A DNA stretch of 64,000 nucleotides, from NCBI RefSeq assembly GCF_905163445.1, contig NC_053183.1:19902001-19966000 (forward strand), read 5' to 3'. The translations under genes and the position numbers were made by a program. The number at the start of each line of letters is the position of its first letter. Positions within the stretch are counted from its first letter, which is position 1. Origin of the DNA: Pararge aegeria. Its lineage: Eukaryota > Arthropoda > Insecta > Lepidoptera > Nymphalidae. Shown piece after piece: positions 9,570 through 20,345 of this stretch. The notes beneath the pieces are model-generated. The model was not told the origin of the DNA. It worked only from the letters and a program-made list of their open reading frames with translations, and did no database searches.

Positions 9570-9986
9570 GACGGGACAACGTCTTATAATTCGATGGAGC
9601 CGGCTGCACGCAAGCAAAAAACATGACGTATGCGGCGTTACCTAGCTCTGAGGCGTTCCATTCAAGGTTTGAAGTGCAAGCGAGAGCACAGAACGAGCGA
9701 CAATGAGGCACAGTCGGCCTCCGCGTTCGACATCTTTCTCACTCCTACTTGAGTGAGCGATGCGTCCGCGTGGACAGCTTCTAAACAATAATACATTTAC
9801 ATGTTTTCGGCAAGGATGAAGTGCAGTGAAAAGTGAATGTGGTGTCAATTGTTTATAGCAACGATAATATCTATCAAACAAACAAAAAAAAAATTTTCTT
9901 TTGAAAATGCAACCATTCCATCAGTATTTTCTTACGACGTTGTCACGTTCAACTATCGTCGGTAAGCCGACTTTACAGACAACCAA
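9570..9986 (+). mobile_element. MITE-J, full insertion
   Basis: About 417 bp interrupts the LINE-2-like tail that is uninterrupted in the second duplicate copy (CTTGACGGCTTTTTCTTGG, 10190-10208). The left end carries ACGGGACAACGTCT and the inner right end ACGACGTTGTCACGT, an imperfect inverted pair. The GC-rich core (GAGGCGTTCCATTCAAGG to TTGAGTGAGCGATGCG) recurs at 25905-26058 and 62615-62775. Transposon superfamily not assigned. Confidence 0.6.
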
Positions 9987-10019
9987 TTTTTTTTCTTGGT
10001 GGAATCTACCTTCCAAAAT

Positions 10020-10232
10020 GATATGATGACGATGATGACTATGTGCTACAGAAAAGAAGATTGTTGGACGCTTCTGTGAGTTCACGGATCGTTAACATAC
10101 GTATATAGTTGCAACTACATAATCGTAATATTTAAATTAATTAAGGTTAACGTTATTATAGATATTGGAAAAGAGAAACAACTAAATTTCTTGACGGCTT
10201 TTTCTTGGTAGAATCTACCTTCCAAACCGAAT
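10020..10232 (+). repeat. Short tandem duplication, copy 2
   Basis: Diverged duplicate of 9391-9569. It continues without interruption into TTCTTGGTAGAATCTACCTTCC, a LINE-2 3' UTR motif. Confidence 0.7.
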
Positions 10233-10414
10233 GACCTCACATTTAAAAAGTGTTTTTAAAGTAGTTCCATTTGATAAAAATAGACTTTGCAATACTTGGT
10301 TTATAATTCTAAAAAGGGGTGTACGAGCCACAAAGCATTCTCCGTACAGTAGTGTGTTAGTGAGTTTATAGTTTGTTATACTTGGTTGAAGGTAGTAGTA
10401 AATTTTAATTCTAA

Positions 10415-10632
10415 TTCAAAATTTATTTATTCAAGTAGGCCTATCAAAGGCACTTTTGAAGCGTTCGAAGCCTTTTAAGAAGCTTTCGCTTGGTTGTTGG
10501 ATCAAGGGTCGCGTACAGAAGGCAGTACTCCTTCACACGGCGCGTATTGTAAGGAGGTTCCTCACTCTGAAGCCCTGACCGCCGGTTGCTTGGGCATTCA
10601 AAAGCCCCGCAAGCAGAGGGTGGATGTTTTTT
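10415..10632 (-). mobile_element. LINE 3' end
   Basis: AATTCAAAATTTATTTATTC and AGTAGGCCTATCAAAGGCAC are the reverse of the LINE tail, followed by AGGAGGTTCCTCACTCTGAAG and a GCCCCGCAAGCAGAGGGTGG end. Non-coding 3' UTR only. Confidence 0.55.
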
Positions 10633-11544
10633 TTTATAAATTTTTAATAGTGTTGTTTTAATTATAATTAAGCATTGTTAAGAATAAAAAAAATATTAAT
10701 ATCAATAAAATAATAGAATGAATGAAAGAAAGTTTACATAATAATGATAACGTTTATTTCGGATAAAACTCCATAGCTTGTAACAATTATGCTATTAACT
10801 ATTTTAGTAATTAAAATTTGTCTAACATATCTCCTAATTTACATGTCTCCTATCTCCATATCTCTTAATACCTACAGATATTTTCTTTATGGTATTAACT
10901 CATGTGAATCAGAAATCTTATTACGGTTGACCTCACTCGAAATAATAAAACCTTGATAAATCCCCATAAGACTCAAAGAGTATGTGCTTATCTCCCCTCT
11001 ATCTGCGGTTTAATTACGACCTCTACGGCGGCGGATAGTCTGAAAAAAAAAATTAAAAGCACGAAATGAAATCTCATTTATTCCTTTTTCCGGGTGCCCA
11101 CATCTCATAAAACCATCGATTCCATTACTATTTAGATCGTCTAGTGAAAAACGTACCTTGTTCTGAATGGCATTGGACTCAGTATGGTCCTCTTTTTCCA
11201 ATTTTTTTTTCACTCCCATCACTATGCATCGCTCGCAGAAAAATGAATCTTGGTTTGAATGGCACTGAACACAATTTAGCCTCTTATATTTAAAAAAAAA
11301 ATTCGTTTACGTGTACCGGTATGAGTTCATTCGGACACACGGGAATGGAATTTTTAATTCGCTAATGCAATCATGCTGATATTTTAAATTTAACCAGGTG
11401 GCGAATATTATAAATAATATGCGCTCGCAAATTTAATTTAAAAAAAACTTCGAGGGACGCGTCTGTTACAATTTCGAAAAAATATAATTTAAAAGTAGAT
11501 ATCTCTACTTCATAAATGAAGTATGTTGTTTATACCCTGCGACA
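10633..11544. other. No recognisable feature
   Basis: AT-rich, homopolymer-rich sequence. The minus ORF at 11010-11222 has no recognised motif. Confidence 0.45.
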
Positions 11545-11712
11545 CTCTGGCAATAAACACCTGAGCCCTCAGGCCGTGATTACCAAAAATTCGCAGGTTC
11601 AAATTCTTTCGGTTCCGAAATTTTTGAATTTATACTTCTTTTGGCGCGAAAAATTATGAGAGTAAATATTTACGATGCGCGCGCACACCGTCTCTAAAAA
11701 CTGACACCCTGA
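11545..11712 (+). mobile_element. SINE-E
   Basis: tRNA-like portion GAGCCCTCAGGCCGTGATTACC with B-box-like GGTTCAAATTC, then TTCGGTTCCG, TTCTTTTGGCGCG and the end ACTGACACCCTGAAG. Related pieces occur at 20905-21000 and 27700-27790 in reverse. Confidence 0.55.
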
Positions 11713-12396
11713 AGTTAGCTATAGACAACAATTATGTTTTTCAATAAAAGGTTTGACACTGTACACTTTGAATTGTCAAATACTGCGGGCTCATTTCGGT
11801 GATTTCATTGATTCAATTGTACAAACAAAAATCTCAAATTTTTATGATGATGTTTTCCGATAATGAGATAACTAGATAATACGTTATATTAAATCTTTCA
11901 ATGTAGTAAATACCTTTTTCTATTGTTAAAGTAGTTTTTTCTACAAACGCAGAAAAAGGCAAAAGATAAAGTTTTTGAAAAGATTTTTATCTTGTTACGC
12001 CAAAGAAGTAACGTCTTTCACGTTTACATAAGTTCACACACGTTTTTTAATATTTTATATTTTCTCCTAAAAGACATAAAAGTAAAAAACTTTACTGTTT
12101 GGTCTAACTGTATTCTGATTTGCCGTCATCACACGCCACTGTCTTGTTTACATTTGTACAAAATTGGACAGAATTAGACAAAACAAACGAAAGATATCAT
12201 ATTTCTTCGTAGGAAAATCTTATAAGGATTTTTCATGCAATAAATGTTTATGTATTGCCAGCCTTTTTCCGTCTTCGCTGTAAATAAAACTTCTAATTTC
12301 AATTAGCCATCTCAAGATTTTGGAATCAATTTATTATTAACTTTAGGCGGTAGGAGGAAAGCCTTCAGTGATATTTTTTTAATGTATACAGTGAGC
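11713..12396. other. No recognisable feature
   Basis: AT-rich. No supported gene or repeat. Confidence 0.45.
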
Positions 12397-12585
12397 TTAC
12401 ATCATCATCATCATCATCATATCAACCCTTTACCACTACAGGGAACTGGTCTCCTCCCATACTGAGAAGAGGTAACGGCCGTAATCCACCACGCTGGCCC
12501 AGTGCGGATTGGTGGACTCCACACTCCTTTGAGAACATTATGGACAACTATCAGGCATGCAAGTTTCTACGAATGACATGCATTA
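12397..12585 (-). mobile_element. SINE-A, truncated
   Basis: CATCATCATCATCATCATAT tail complement, then CTCCTCCCATACTGAGAAG and CCACGCTGGCCCAGTGCGG. It stops after CAGGCATGCAAGTTTC, so the head is missing. Confidence 0.72.
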
Positions 12586-12596
12586 CATGCGAATTC

Positions 12597-12770
12597 TGAA
12601 TCTCTCGGCGGCACATCTCTGTCGGCAAGGTGGATACTAGCTATGGCAGACCAGACCAGAGAAAATTCATAAATTATAAATTCCAAATTTTCTGTGGATC
12701 AATCCCATAATCTCCCACATAAAAAACGAAGGTATAATTGATAGTTACACCATAAACCTTCAGTTGAATG
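12597..12770 (-). mobile_element. SINE-D, truncated
   Basis: Reverse body CAGACCAGACCAGAGAAAAT preceded by GGCGGCACATCTCTGTCGG. The head is degraded (GATCAATCCCATAATCTCCC). Confidence 0.6.
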
Positions 12771-13634
12771 CTTTTACATGGCTTAAGAAATTCCATGGCT
12801 CTATAATGTGAAACACCAATGGTTATTGGCTGCACCGTCACACAATATAGCTGTTACATTACCTTAGTACGAAATAAAACAGCTCGCAAGTGTTGATGGT
12901 TTTTGAGTAACAAAACATTGCACCAAGAATAATAATAGAGCTAAGAAATGTTACATAGCTATGTTTAAAAGTACTTAAGATTTAAGACCTTACCTAATAT
13001 ATTAAAATTTTATATCGGTAAAATATTACCAGTTTGACGTTCACGTTTTTTTAGTTTACTGTTTTATTTTAGGTCATATTTTGTTCTGTTTATTTTCATT
13101 TTAAATCTCCACGTATCAGAACACTAAAACCCCCTTTTTGAGGTAACATTAGTGGTTCATAGCAATATCTTAATAGCATTGTGTATTCTACACTATTCAC
13201 CACGTTTTCTGCAGCGCTATTCGCACCCGCACTATGAATGAGCTCGATTTATCTATGTGTTATATTTCATAACCTATTGCCTCTTATTATTATTTGTATC
13301 GAATCTCATTCACTTGGGTGTTAATTTTATTGGGCATAACCTTAAAGTAGGGTTACTTTACTTACTTTACTTTACCTACTTTAATTTCTTGTTATATCAG
13401 CAGCTTGTTAGCGAATCCCATCCAATTAATATCCGTCCAGCTGTTATATGTTGGGACAAACAAACATTTATGTCACAAATTTTTAAAACTAAGGTTTTTG
13501 TTATAATTATGATACATTTATTTTAGAAATACAAACAGTAGTTTTGTAAATAGATTATAATAAATAAATAATTAATTATGGCATATTATTACAAAAACGT
13601 AATCAATATTATTTAGTCAGAACAAAGTGAACTT
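12771..13634. other. No recognisable feature
   Basis: AT-rich. The 89-codon ORF 13257-13526 is hydrophobic but composed of AT-rich codons (LLLF, YLLYFTYFNFLL). I regard it as composition-driven, not a membrane protein. Confidence 0.4.
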
Positions 13635-13677
13635 AGTACGATATCACAGAACTCCCAAAGTTCTGTGATATCGTACT
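13635..13677. repeat. Perfect 19-bp hairpin
   Basis: AGTACGATATCACAGAACT (13635-13653) and its exact complement (13659-13677) flank a 5-nt loop. It abuts the direct repeat starting near 13664. Confidence 0.85.
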
Positions 13678-13828
13678 GAGGGAACTGTTTGTAATCAGTG
13701 TTGTAGTTTATTTTGCATTCTTCCGATTCGCTGGGCAGCTCGCTTTTAACACTTTTGCGGATTCGATTTTACTTCGTTTTTGAAGACCGACTCCAAATTG
13801 AATTTGGAATTGCTAATTTGGGAAGTTA
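13664..13828 (+). repeat. Direct repeat of unknown family, copy 1
   Basis: Shares with 14595-14757 the blocks AGTGTTGTAGT, CGATTCGCTGGG, GGCTCGCTTTTAACACTTTTG-like text (13737-13758) and GAATTGCTAATTTG, about 920 bp apart. Not a known SINE or LINE end to me. Confidence 0.65.
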
Positions 13829-14594
13829 GCCCATTTTAGAATCTATTCAAATGCTCTTATTGCTTTTATTGTATCTCAACCAAAGGTTCCTTATTTTTTA
13901 TCTATATCTAAAATAATCTATATTTTTTTTTCAATCTTTATTTAAAGAAATTTACGTTTTGCTCCAACACAAGAGCATCCTCGAGAGATGTTGACTTTAC
14001 AATGAATTCATTGTATTAATAATAATTATATTACATAATAATATTTCTTTATTAAAATGAAATCCCCAAAAGTGCCATCTATGTGCCTACATGAATATAA
14101 AAAAATAATAAGTTTATAGTCTTACTCAATCGTCCATTGAACAACTAAAATGTGTTGCTCTGTAACAACAAAGATTTATTTCGTAATTGAATTGTAGCGT
14201 AATGTAATAAATAACATTAAGCTACAATTTTAATTCTGAGACAAATATATAAAAACATATCTTCCTGTAAAAACAAAGAAAGGACATTTAAAGTTTATTT
14301 CTTAAGTAAATTCACAAATAGTTTTTTTTATTTATTCCGTTATGAACATTATTATAAGCCACGCACAATTATTTTACAAATCAAATAGTCTTTTTGATTT
14401 CCATATTTGCTTACATACTGCATACTGTTTTATCATAACTTTTGAATTGCTTTAACGACGGCTTGGAGCGCGAGAAAATTTAAATTTGAGAATAATGAAA
14501 CTTTATACTTTTTTTTACATAAATATTTGAATTTGACTTCGAATTAGAATTACACACTACGTGGATAAATGGAGCGAGGCGACTACGAGGCGTG
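13829..14594. other. No gene; a short LINE-tail fragment at 14070-14108
   Basis: AAAAGTGCCATCTATGTGCC at 14068-14087 and ATGAATA resemble LINE-1 tails. The remainder is AT-rich and unassigned. Confidence 0.4.
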
Positions 14595-14757
14595 TTATAT
14601 CGAACTAAGGGTATTGTCCGTAATTAGTGTTGTAGTCTATTTTGCGTTTTGCCGATTCGCTGGGTGGCTCGCTTTTAACACTTTTGTGGATTCCATTTTA
14701 TTTAGTTTTTGAAGATAGAATAAAAATTGAATTTCGAATTGCTAATTTGTAAAGTAA
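14595..14757 (+). repeat. Direct repeat of unknown family, copy 2
   Basis: Diverged copy of 13664-13828 with the same block order (CCGATTCGCTGGGTGGC, CTTTTGTGGATTCC, GAATTTCGAATTGC). Confidence 0.65.
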
Positions 14758-15739
14758 AAGCACTTCAAGTTCCAAACAATGGGCTCGAACGTGAAGTTGG
14801 GTAATACGCCTAATTTAAATACGCTAAATAATATTATAAATGTTGTGTAATATGTCATTTTAAAAGAATGTGAAGTACCATGAGAAGTCGAAAAAGCTTA
14901 AGAGTGCGAAGAACCTATAAAATATGTTATATATTGATTTGAATAAATAAATAAATGATGTAGGAGATGAATAAAATACCCTCTACTAAGCTAATTTTCT
15001 AATTGTCTTGTTGTTGATCTTTCCATCTGTTATTTGGATAGTTGTTGTTGAATACAAGATCGCTTTTTGTTTATCAGGTTAAAGTTATAAAATTTATTTT
15101 AAAAAAACCTTTTTTGAAAACAACTAACCATAATAAAAAAATTATTACCTATACCTAGTTAGATATAGTTGAGATTAAACATGTTTTTTTTTCTTTTATT
15201 TATGTAATGGAATTATTCATAACTATTTAGTTTTAATATATCATTTGCACAGGAAAATGCCTCCTCCAAGGATTTCAATTTTGGTCTATTTTTTGCGATG
15301 TCCCTCCCTGTCTTCTTAATAAGATATTAATTGCTCCAATCTCGTGGCCCACCTATTCGGCCTGTTTGCCTGGCGGGCCATGTAGTGACATTTACAGTCC
15401 ATTTATTATATATTGGAACTAATAAAATCCGGTTCGTAGTTGTTGGGATCGGTGCGTTCCATCAAAACTACTTTCATCCCCTATTTTATACATCTTCAAT
15501 ATGTATTTTACCATTTCACTGTTTAACCTTAATTTATTTATAATCACTTTCCGATTTAACCCCTTGAAGTTCGACATTTAAAAAAGTAAAATATCCTATA
15601 CCTTCTGTGAGAATTAGGCGGTCAAACACAACAATTTTTTTATTTTTTTGAAACTAACTGGTAGTTTCAGAGATCAGCACATTCATACATACAAGGAACA
15701 AAATCTTTAACTTTATTATTAGTAGAGAATAGATAGATG
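14758..15739. other. No recognisable gene
   Basis: AT-rich. About 15620-15700 weakly resembles family H (GTAGTTTCAGAGATCAGCAC). ORF 15331-15543 has no motif. Confidence 0.4.
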
Positions 15740-15910
15740 CTATGAGTAAACTGTAAAATGACGTTGAGAAAGAGCAATTCGCTGAGTTTCTTGCCGGCTC
15801 TTCTGGGTGGAATCTGCCTTCCGAACCGGTGGAGTCACGACAAGCAGACTGACTCGACGATTCAAAAGTGCTTATAAAGTAGGCCTAATTGAAATAAATG
15901 AATTTAGTAT
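15740..15910 (+). mobile_element. LINE-2 3' UTR
   Basis: AGAGCAATTCGCTGAGTTTC, TTGCCGGCTCTTCTGG, AATCTGCCTTCCGAACCGG and AAGTAGGCCTAATTGAAATA form the typical 3' end, finishing in AATGAATTT. No coding part remains. Confidence 0.72.
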
Positions 15911-16129
15911 TTTCTTTTTTAATTTTTAGAGATTTCACAAGAGTCGCGTCACCCTGGGTCGGGTTGAGTGTAAGTGTGTTTCCAACCTTAATCAGCTTGT
16001 GTACTTATAGGGACCTCGCACAAAAGGATTCTCGTGTTTATTAGTAAACGAGTTAAACAGTCTTATCCTCAGGCTGAAACTGGAGACATCCAATTACAAT
16101 GATTTCTTTGGGCATAAAACTTGGAAGCT

Positions 16130-16420
16130 ACAAATTCAAATTCAAATTAAAAATTTCTTAATTCATGTAGGCCTATCAAAGGAACTTAGGAAGCGTTCAC
16201 ATATGTTTACATAATTGTAACATGATGGTGATAACTTTATTCGTCAACTTAAACCTAAAGCTACGAGGGTTCCAAACGCGCGCCCTGGTCTAAGAAGAAC
16301 CCACAAAAAACTTAGCCGGATATTATTTTTGTTATAACCATCTCACAGTAAATATATATTAAGCTATGAAGTTAGAGCAGGTTAGAGCAAAAAATCATAG
16401 CTCTCCTTAACAGTTAGAAG
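16130..16420 (-). mobile_element. LINE-1 3' end
   Basis: Tail complement AAATTCAAATTCAAATT, then ATGTAGGCCTATCAAAGG, AAACCTAAAGCTACGAGGG, GCCCTGGTCTAAGAAGAAC and ACCATCTCACAG. 5' truncated, with a local duplication of GTTAGAGCA. Confidence 0.75.
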
Positions 16421-16504
16421 TTAATAGATAATACTGCAGTATGTTAACATAAACTACTAAGAAACCTCCCCTTTTCAGGGTTTCAGAGCGAGTTTGACAC
16501 CCGC

Positions 16505-16620
16505 ACGCACCTCTAACTTTTCATAGTTATGTGCGTTTTTATTACACACTAGCTATGCTATGCCCGCGACTTTGTTAAAAAAGAAAAATTTTACGTTTAT
16601 TTGGAAGATATTTGGCATTC
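16505..16620. mobile_element. SINE-A scrap next to a Helitron 3' end
   Basis: CGCACGCACCTCTAACTTTT (16503-16522) is SINE-A body. At 16549-16552 CTAG with TATGCTATGCCCGCGACTTTG is the reverse 3' end of a Helitron-like element. Confidence 0.5.
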
Positions 16621-16734
16621 AATTAAGCAGTAGTTCTACAGATATTTTTAGTTCTCATTTTAATATAGGGAGTAGTTTCCAGAAATAACCTTTACAAAAA
16701 CCATCTGAACGATTGAAATACTTATAAAAGTTTG

Positions 16735-16905
16735 AATGATCTCTAAGGCGCAGTGGTGAAGTGCTGGGATCTTATTAGTGGAAGGGTTCCATGGTTCAGT
16801 ATCCAGCTTATTGTTTCTGAATTTGCTCTGGTCCGGTCCGGGTGTAGCTAGTTGCCACCCCACAAACCGTTCCGATACTTCGCGGGGACACCAATAAGTT
16901 TTTTT
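16735..16905 (+). mobile_element. SINE-D, 5' half
   Basis: AAGGCGCAGTGGTGAAG, GAAGGGTTCCATGGTTC and TTGCTCTGGTCCGGTCCGG. It meets the oppositely oriented SINE-D at a poly-T tract. Confidence 0.65.
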
Positions 16906-17115
16906 TTTATTCCACTACAAGTTAGCCCTTGACTGCAATCTCAACTGGTTGTAAGTGATGATGCAGTCTAAGATGGTAGCGGGCTAACCGTCAGGGAGTA
17001 TGGTCGTCATACCCCTAATCGGTTTTACGAGACATCCCACCGGAACACTAAATCGCTTAGCGGCACGTCTGTCGGGTAGGGTGGTGACTAGCCACGGCCA
17101 AAGCCTCCCACCAGG
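16905..17115 (-). mobile_element. SINE-D, 3' half
   Basis: Reverse tail GTTAGCCCTTGACTGCAATC, GATGGTAGCGGGCTAACC, TAATCGGTTTTACG and CTTAGCGGCACGTCTGTCGG. A further tail piece (TGAGATTGCAGTCAAGGGC) lies at 17172-17190 in plus orientation. Confidence 0.7.
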
Positions 17116-17399
17116 CAAAGTTGGGTTGGGTTGGAATAGGTTTAATATAAATGCACGGTCCCTTATCACTAGATGAGATTGCAGTCAAGGGCTATCGTGT
17201 AAAGCAATAAAAAACCGCAATAACAGTACTCAAGAGGCTCTCGAGATTCATTACAAGAGATAAAAGCGCTTAAAGCGATAAATACCGACAGGTAGGAATC
17301 GAAACCACAAATATCGTACAGGAAGCGATGCCGATAAATTCGCTGCAAGGGAATAAAACCTTCGCCTCGTTCCGCTGCGAGGCATTATGATCTATGCGC

Positions 17400-17620
17400 G
17401 CTCTGCATTGATCCTTTGGCAGAGTGGTTAGCCATCGAATGCTATTGTGAGGTTATAGATTGACTCCTAGCAAGAACTCCTTTTCCATCCCCGACATAAA
17501 AACGACGGGGTGTTTTGACGTGTGTGTGTGTGTGGAGCCTCGATGCTACAAAATGACGAACCGATTTTGATTTTGTGTGTTTTGTTTAAAAGGTCAATCA
17601 GTCGCGAGGGTTCTTAGATA
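17400..17620 (+). mobile_element. Degenerate tRNA-like SINE head plus family R
   Basis: TTTGGCAGAGTGGTTAGCC (17414-17432) looks like an A box and ATAGATTGACTCC a degraded B box. The acceptor stem and intact cloverleaf are missing, so this is not called a tRNA gene. AACGACGGGGTGTTTTG to ACCGATTTTGATTTTG (17503-17570) matches family R at 20103. Confidence 0.45.
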
Positions 17621-17622
17621 GT

Positions 17623-17905
17623 CAAAGTCAAAGTCAATTGTTTCTTTATTCAAATAGGCACATGCTCGTAGATGGCACTTTCGATGCGGGTTCCAAACGC
17701 GCCCTGGTCTAAGAAGAAGCCCGCAACAAACTTAGCCGGTTGTTTTTTTTTTCGTTATCACCATCTCACATTGTCATTTTAAAACTATTAACCTGGTAAG
17801 AGCAATAATTTACACCCAAGCATTCTTATCGTTGACGTAGTCCTTAATACTATAATAGGACTTTTCTGTTAGCTTACGTTTAATACAAACTTTGAACTTT
17901 TTCAG
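17623..17905 (-). pseudogene. LINE-1 C-terminus and 3' UTR
   Basis: Minus strand from 17905 reads KKFKVCIKRKLTEKSYYSI then KDYVNDKNAWV and a stop. This is the end of a jockey/CR1-like ORF2, followed by a 3' UTR ending in repeated GACTTT units (GTCAAAGTCAAAGTC on plus, 17623-17637). It shows that the frequent CTACGAGGGTTCC repeats are 5'-truncated LINEs and not SINEs. The frame is intact in this stretch but all upstream enzyme domains are missing. Confidence 0.8.
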
Positions 17906-18099
17906 AGACACCTCAATGATAAACGACTAAGACACCGGGAGGTATTTTCGCATCGTTCGAGTCCATGTAGGACTGAGGTGCATCGATAATGCAGTCGTAT
18001 TTATATCAAAATACCCACAAAGTCAATGTCATGAGCATAAATAACTGGCAAACATGAATTTATAGTTATCAAAAGTTTAATAAATTACCCACTTTATAA

Positions 18100-18300
18100 A
18101 TTTACTGTAACATCAAAGATATCAACTGGTAGTTTACCTCACTGTAATAAATGTGTTTTAATAGATTCCTTGAACATATGCATTGGTAAGTTAAAAAAAA
18201 CCTTGGAAATCATATTATAAAAGCATATACTCAATCCCACAAACGATTTCTGTACTTTTCGCAGACGATATGAAAATGTTACTAAATTATAACCATTAAT
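18100..18300 (-). pseudogene. LINE-2 C-terminal remnant
   Basis: The minus strand encodes RLRKVQKSFVGLSICFYNMI and then PMHMFKESIKTHLLQ before a stop. The same sequence, better preserved, is at 39808-40083. It is a fragment downstream of the RT domain, truncated at both ends. Confidence 0.7.
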
Positions 18301-18720
18301 AGACCTTTTTACATTATTTTTATAACCATTTCTTGTAAGATTATTTGGCGGCTGAAATAAAGCACGCTAAAAAGCGGAATTATTAAGACATTATTTACAT
18401 TAACAGCCATTACAAATTCCAATTCGTAACAGAAAATTACAATCGATAAGCTTAATAATATAGTTTTCTCTGACACGGAGCGCAGGAAACCAGTATGACG
18501 TCACAAACGAATGACGCGGCGTCCGGTAATAATTGTTTTATCCCGCATGTGCAAAGACAATAAATCGATTAACTCGATTAATTTTCGCTTAATGTTTATT
18601 CAACTGAGTGATAACCGTAAAATTGAGTTTATACTTTTTATAATAATGTTGCTTTCGATATTACATTATTGTACCATCGCAAAGTCTATTATAACTAGGT
18701 ATAAAAATTATCCAACTACC
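18301..18720. other. No recognisable feature
   Basis: AT-rich. ORF 18511-18801 overlaps the repeat at 18721 and has no motif. Confidence 0.4.
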
Positions 18721-18996
18721 TTGGATAGAAGCAGGCGTTACTTTGCGGGAATCCATGATATATTATTAACAATTATTAATTGTAAAGTCAATATCTCCTG
18801 AGGATGCTCCGGTTTCAGAGCGAAGCGTGCGTAGAGGGTACATTGCCGAAGATCAGTTTGGCGTGGAGTATAAGAATTGAAGAAATTATAAATTACACAG
18901 TACAGATTTTCCTGCTTTTCGCGGAGCTCATTTATCACGGCTTTTCATTTTCATAATATCATGGAGTTCCGCAAAGTAACGCCTTCTTCTATCCAA
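18721..18996. mobile_element. Foldback element, possible Penelope-like terminal unit
   Basis: Arms 18721-18761 and 18956-18996 are complementary over 41 bp with three mismatches (TTGGATAGAAG outermost). The interior has CTCCTGAGGATGCTCC, TCAGAGCGAAGCGTG and ATTTTCCTGCTTTTCGCGG, and recurs at 51128-51343 and in part at 32641-32762. CTGAGGA, a GCTC/GAGC stem and GAAGC resemble a damaged hammerhead core of the kind known in Penelope-like elements. Class assignment is inference. Confidence 0.5.
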
Positions 18997-19504
18997 TGTT
19001 TATCCAATAGTTCTCACCCCACTGACAAAGAAGTGCCACCAAATGATTTCACGTCCCGGCACAATGTGGGTAAGGTACCGTACCCCTAACAGAATTGCTC
19101 GCTACGTCATCACTCCAGTCCAGGTCTAAATTTTAGTAAACTAAAAAAAAACACTAATGAACTAAACAAACGCGAAGAAAGGCATCTAAGGCAGCTTCAA
19201 CAAATTTTTCATATTGGGTAATTCTCTGAAGCTATCTCCTTTCGCCAACTTGAAGCTTAAAAATTCAATTTAAAACAATACCGCATTCTCTTATTGGCTG
19301 TTATTGTTTAAGATTTGACCGCGCACAGATAGTACGCCAAACAAGCCAGGAGGCGAATTCGTAGGCTATGGCCGGGCTACATTCTCGAATGGTTTGTAAT
19401 ACTATTTTTTTTTTTGCAACCTTTTTGAAACAAGCTTTTTTTAAACCAAGATTTTTTTAATACAAGATACAAGATGTTGAAAAACATTATTAGAAAGCAA
19501 AGAA
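18997..19504. other. No recognisable feature
   Basis: Mixed sequence without supported gene or repeat. Confidence 0.4.
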
Positions 19505-19612
19505 TTCAAATTCAAATTTATTTATTTGCACAGATTAAGGAGGTACAATGGTCTTATAAATAAAGCAGTACAACAATCTGCCACGGAGTTGCATGCAAAA
19601 ATAATTGTTTTT
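19505..19612 (-). mobile_element. LINE 3' tail
   Basis: AATTCAAATTCAAATTTATT and CAGTACAACAATCTGCCACG form the reverse of a LINE 3' end. Only the tail is present. Confidence 0.5.
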
Positions 19613-20102
19613 TTATAATCATTTTACATTAATAATATTTATCTATCTAATAATAATGCAAATTAGAAAATAAAAAGGAAGATAAAGAAATAGTGAGAAG
19701 AAAAACAGAGTGGTCTACTCTATGTTTTACCCTGCTACTTTTAACTTTTTTTTTTTTGTCTTCATAAATAAAAGAAAATAGCCCAAACATGTCTAGTTGG
19801 TCTTCTAAAGCTATGGACTTCATATAAACACCTTCATGATTAATTTTCAGGGTGTAGACTACCTGTTATTTCTGCCATGATGATGCGATTTAGTCAACAG
19901 CAGCAATCAGTACCTTCAGGCTTATTGAGTAACAAAAATCCATCCTAGATTTTGCATTTGCAATATAAGTATTCATTAAACTTGCTTAAGTTAATGAGGG
20001 ATCTCTTATTGAATCAGTATTTACGTACACAGAGACCTATTGATTTCATATAAAAAAAAATTTGCTTTAGCCTCATCTTTTAAACTTACATTTTTTAACT
20101 CA
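19613..20102. other. No recognisable feature
   Basis: AT-rich. No supported gene or repeat. Confidence 0.4.
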
Positions 20103-20345
20103 CGATGCCAAAACGACGGTGTTATAAGTTTGTGTGGGTGTTCACGTTTGTGGCAGCATAGCTCTGGAATGGATGAACTGATTTTGATTTAGTTTTGCTA
20201 TTTCAAAGGTTAATTTATCGGTAGTGTTCTTAGCTTTGTTTGATGAAAATCAGTCCAAGATGGCTGGCGCAACAAAATGGCGGATTATATATTTTCCACA
20301 ACTTACTCAATATGGGTATCAAACGAAAGAGCTTCACTAGAAGAA
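20103..20345 (+). repeat. Family R, long copy
   Basis: CAAAACGACGGTGTTATAAG, AACTGATTTTGATTTAG, CAGTCCAAGATGGCTGG, CAAAATGGCGGATTATA and ATATGGGTATCAAACGAAAG. Best-preserved copy here; others are at 5940, 17500, 23995 and 43668. Class unknown. Confidence 0.55.

Noticed and set aside
11010..11222. Minus ORF with KKKLEKEDHTES start
   Set aside because: Composition-driven, no recognisable family or splice context.
13257..13526. Hydrophobic ORF that could be a membrane protein
   Set aside because: Codons and residues follow AT-rich composition, and no start context, motif or splice structure supports it.
17400..17480. Possible tRNA gene
   Set aside because: A and B box-like segments occur but no seven-base acceptor stem or consistent cloverleaf; SINE heads explain it. 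The same applies to all other B-box matches.
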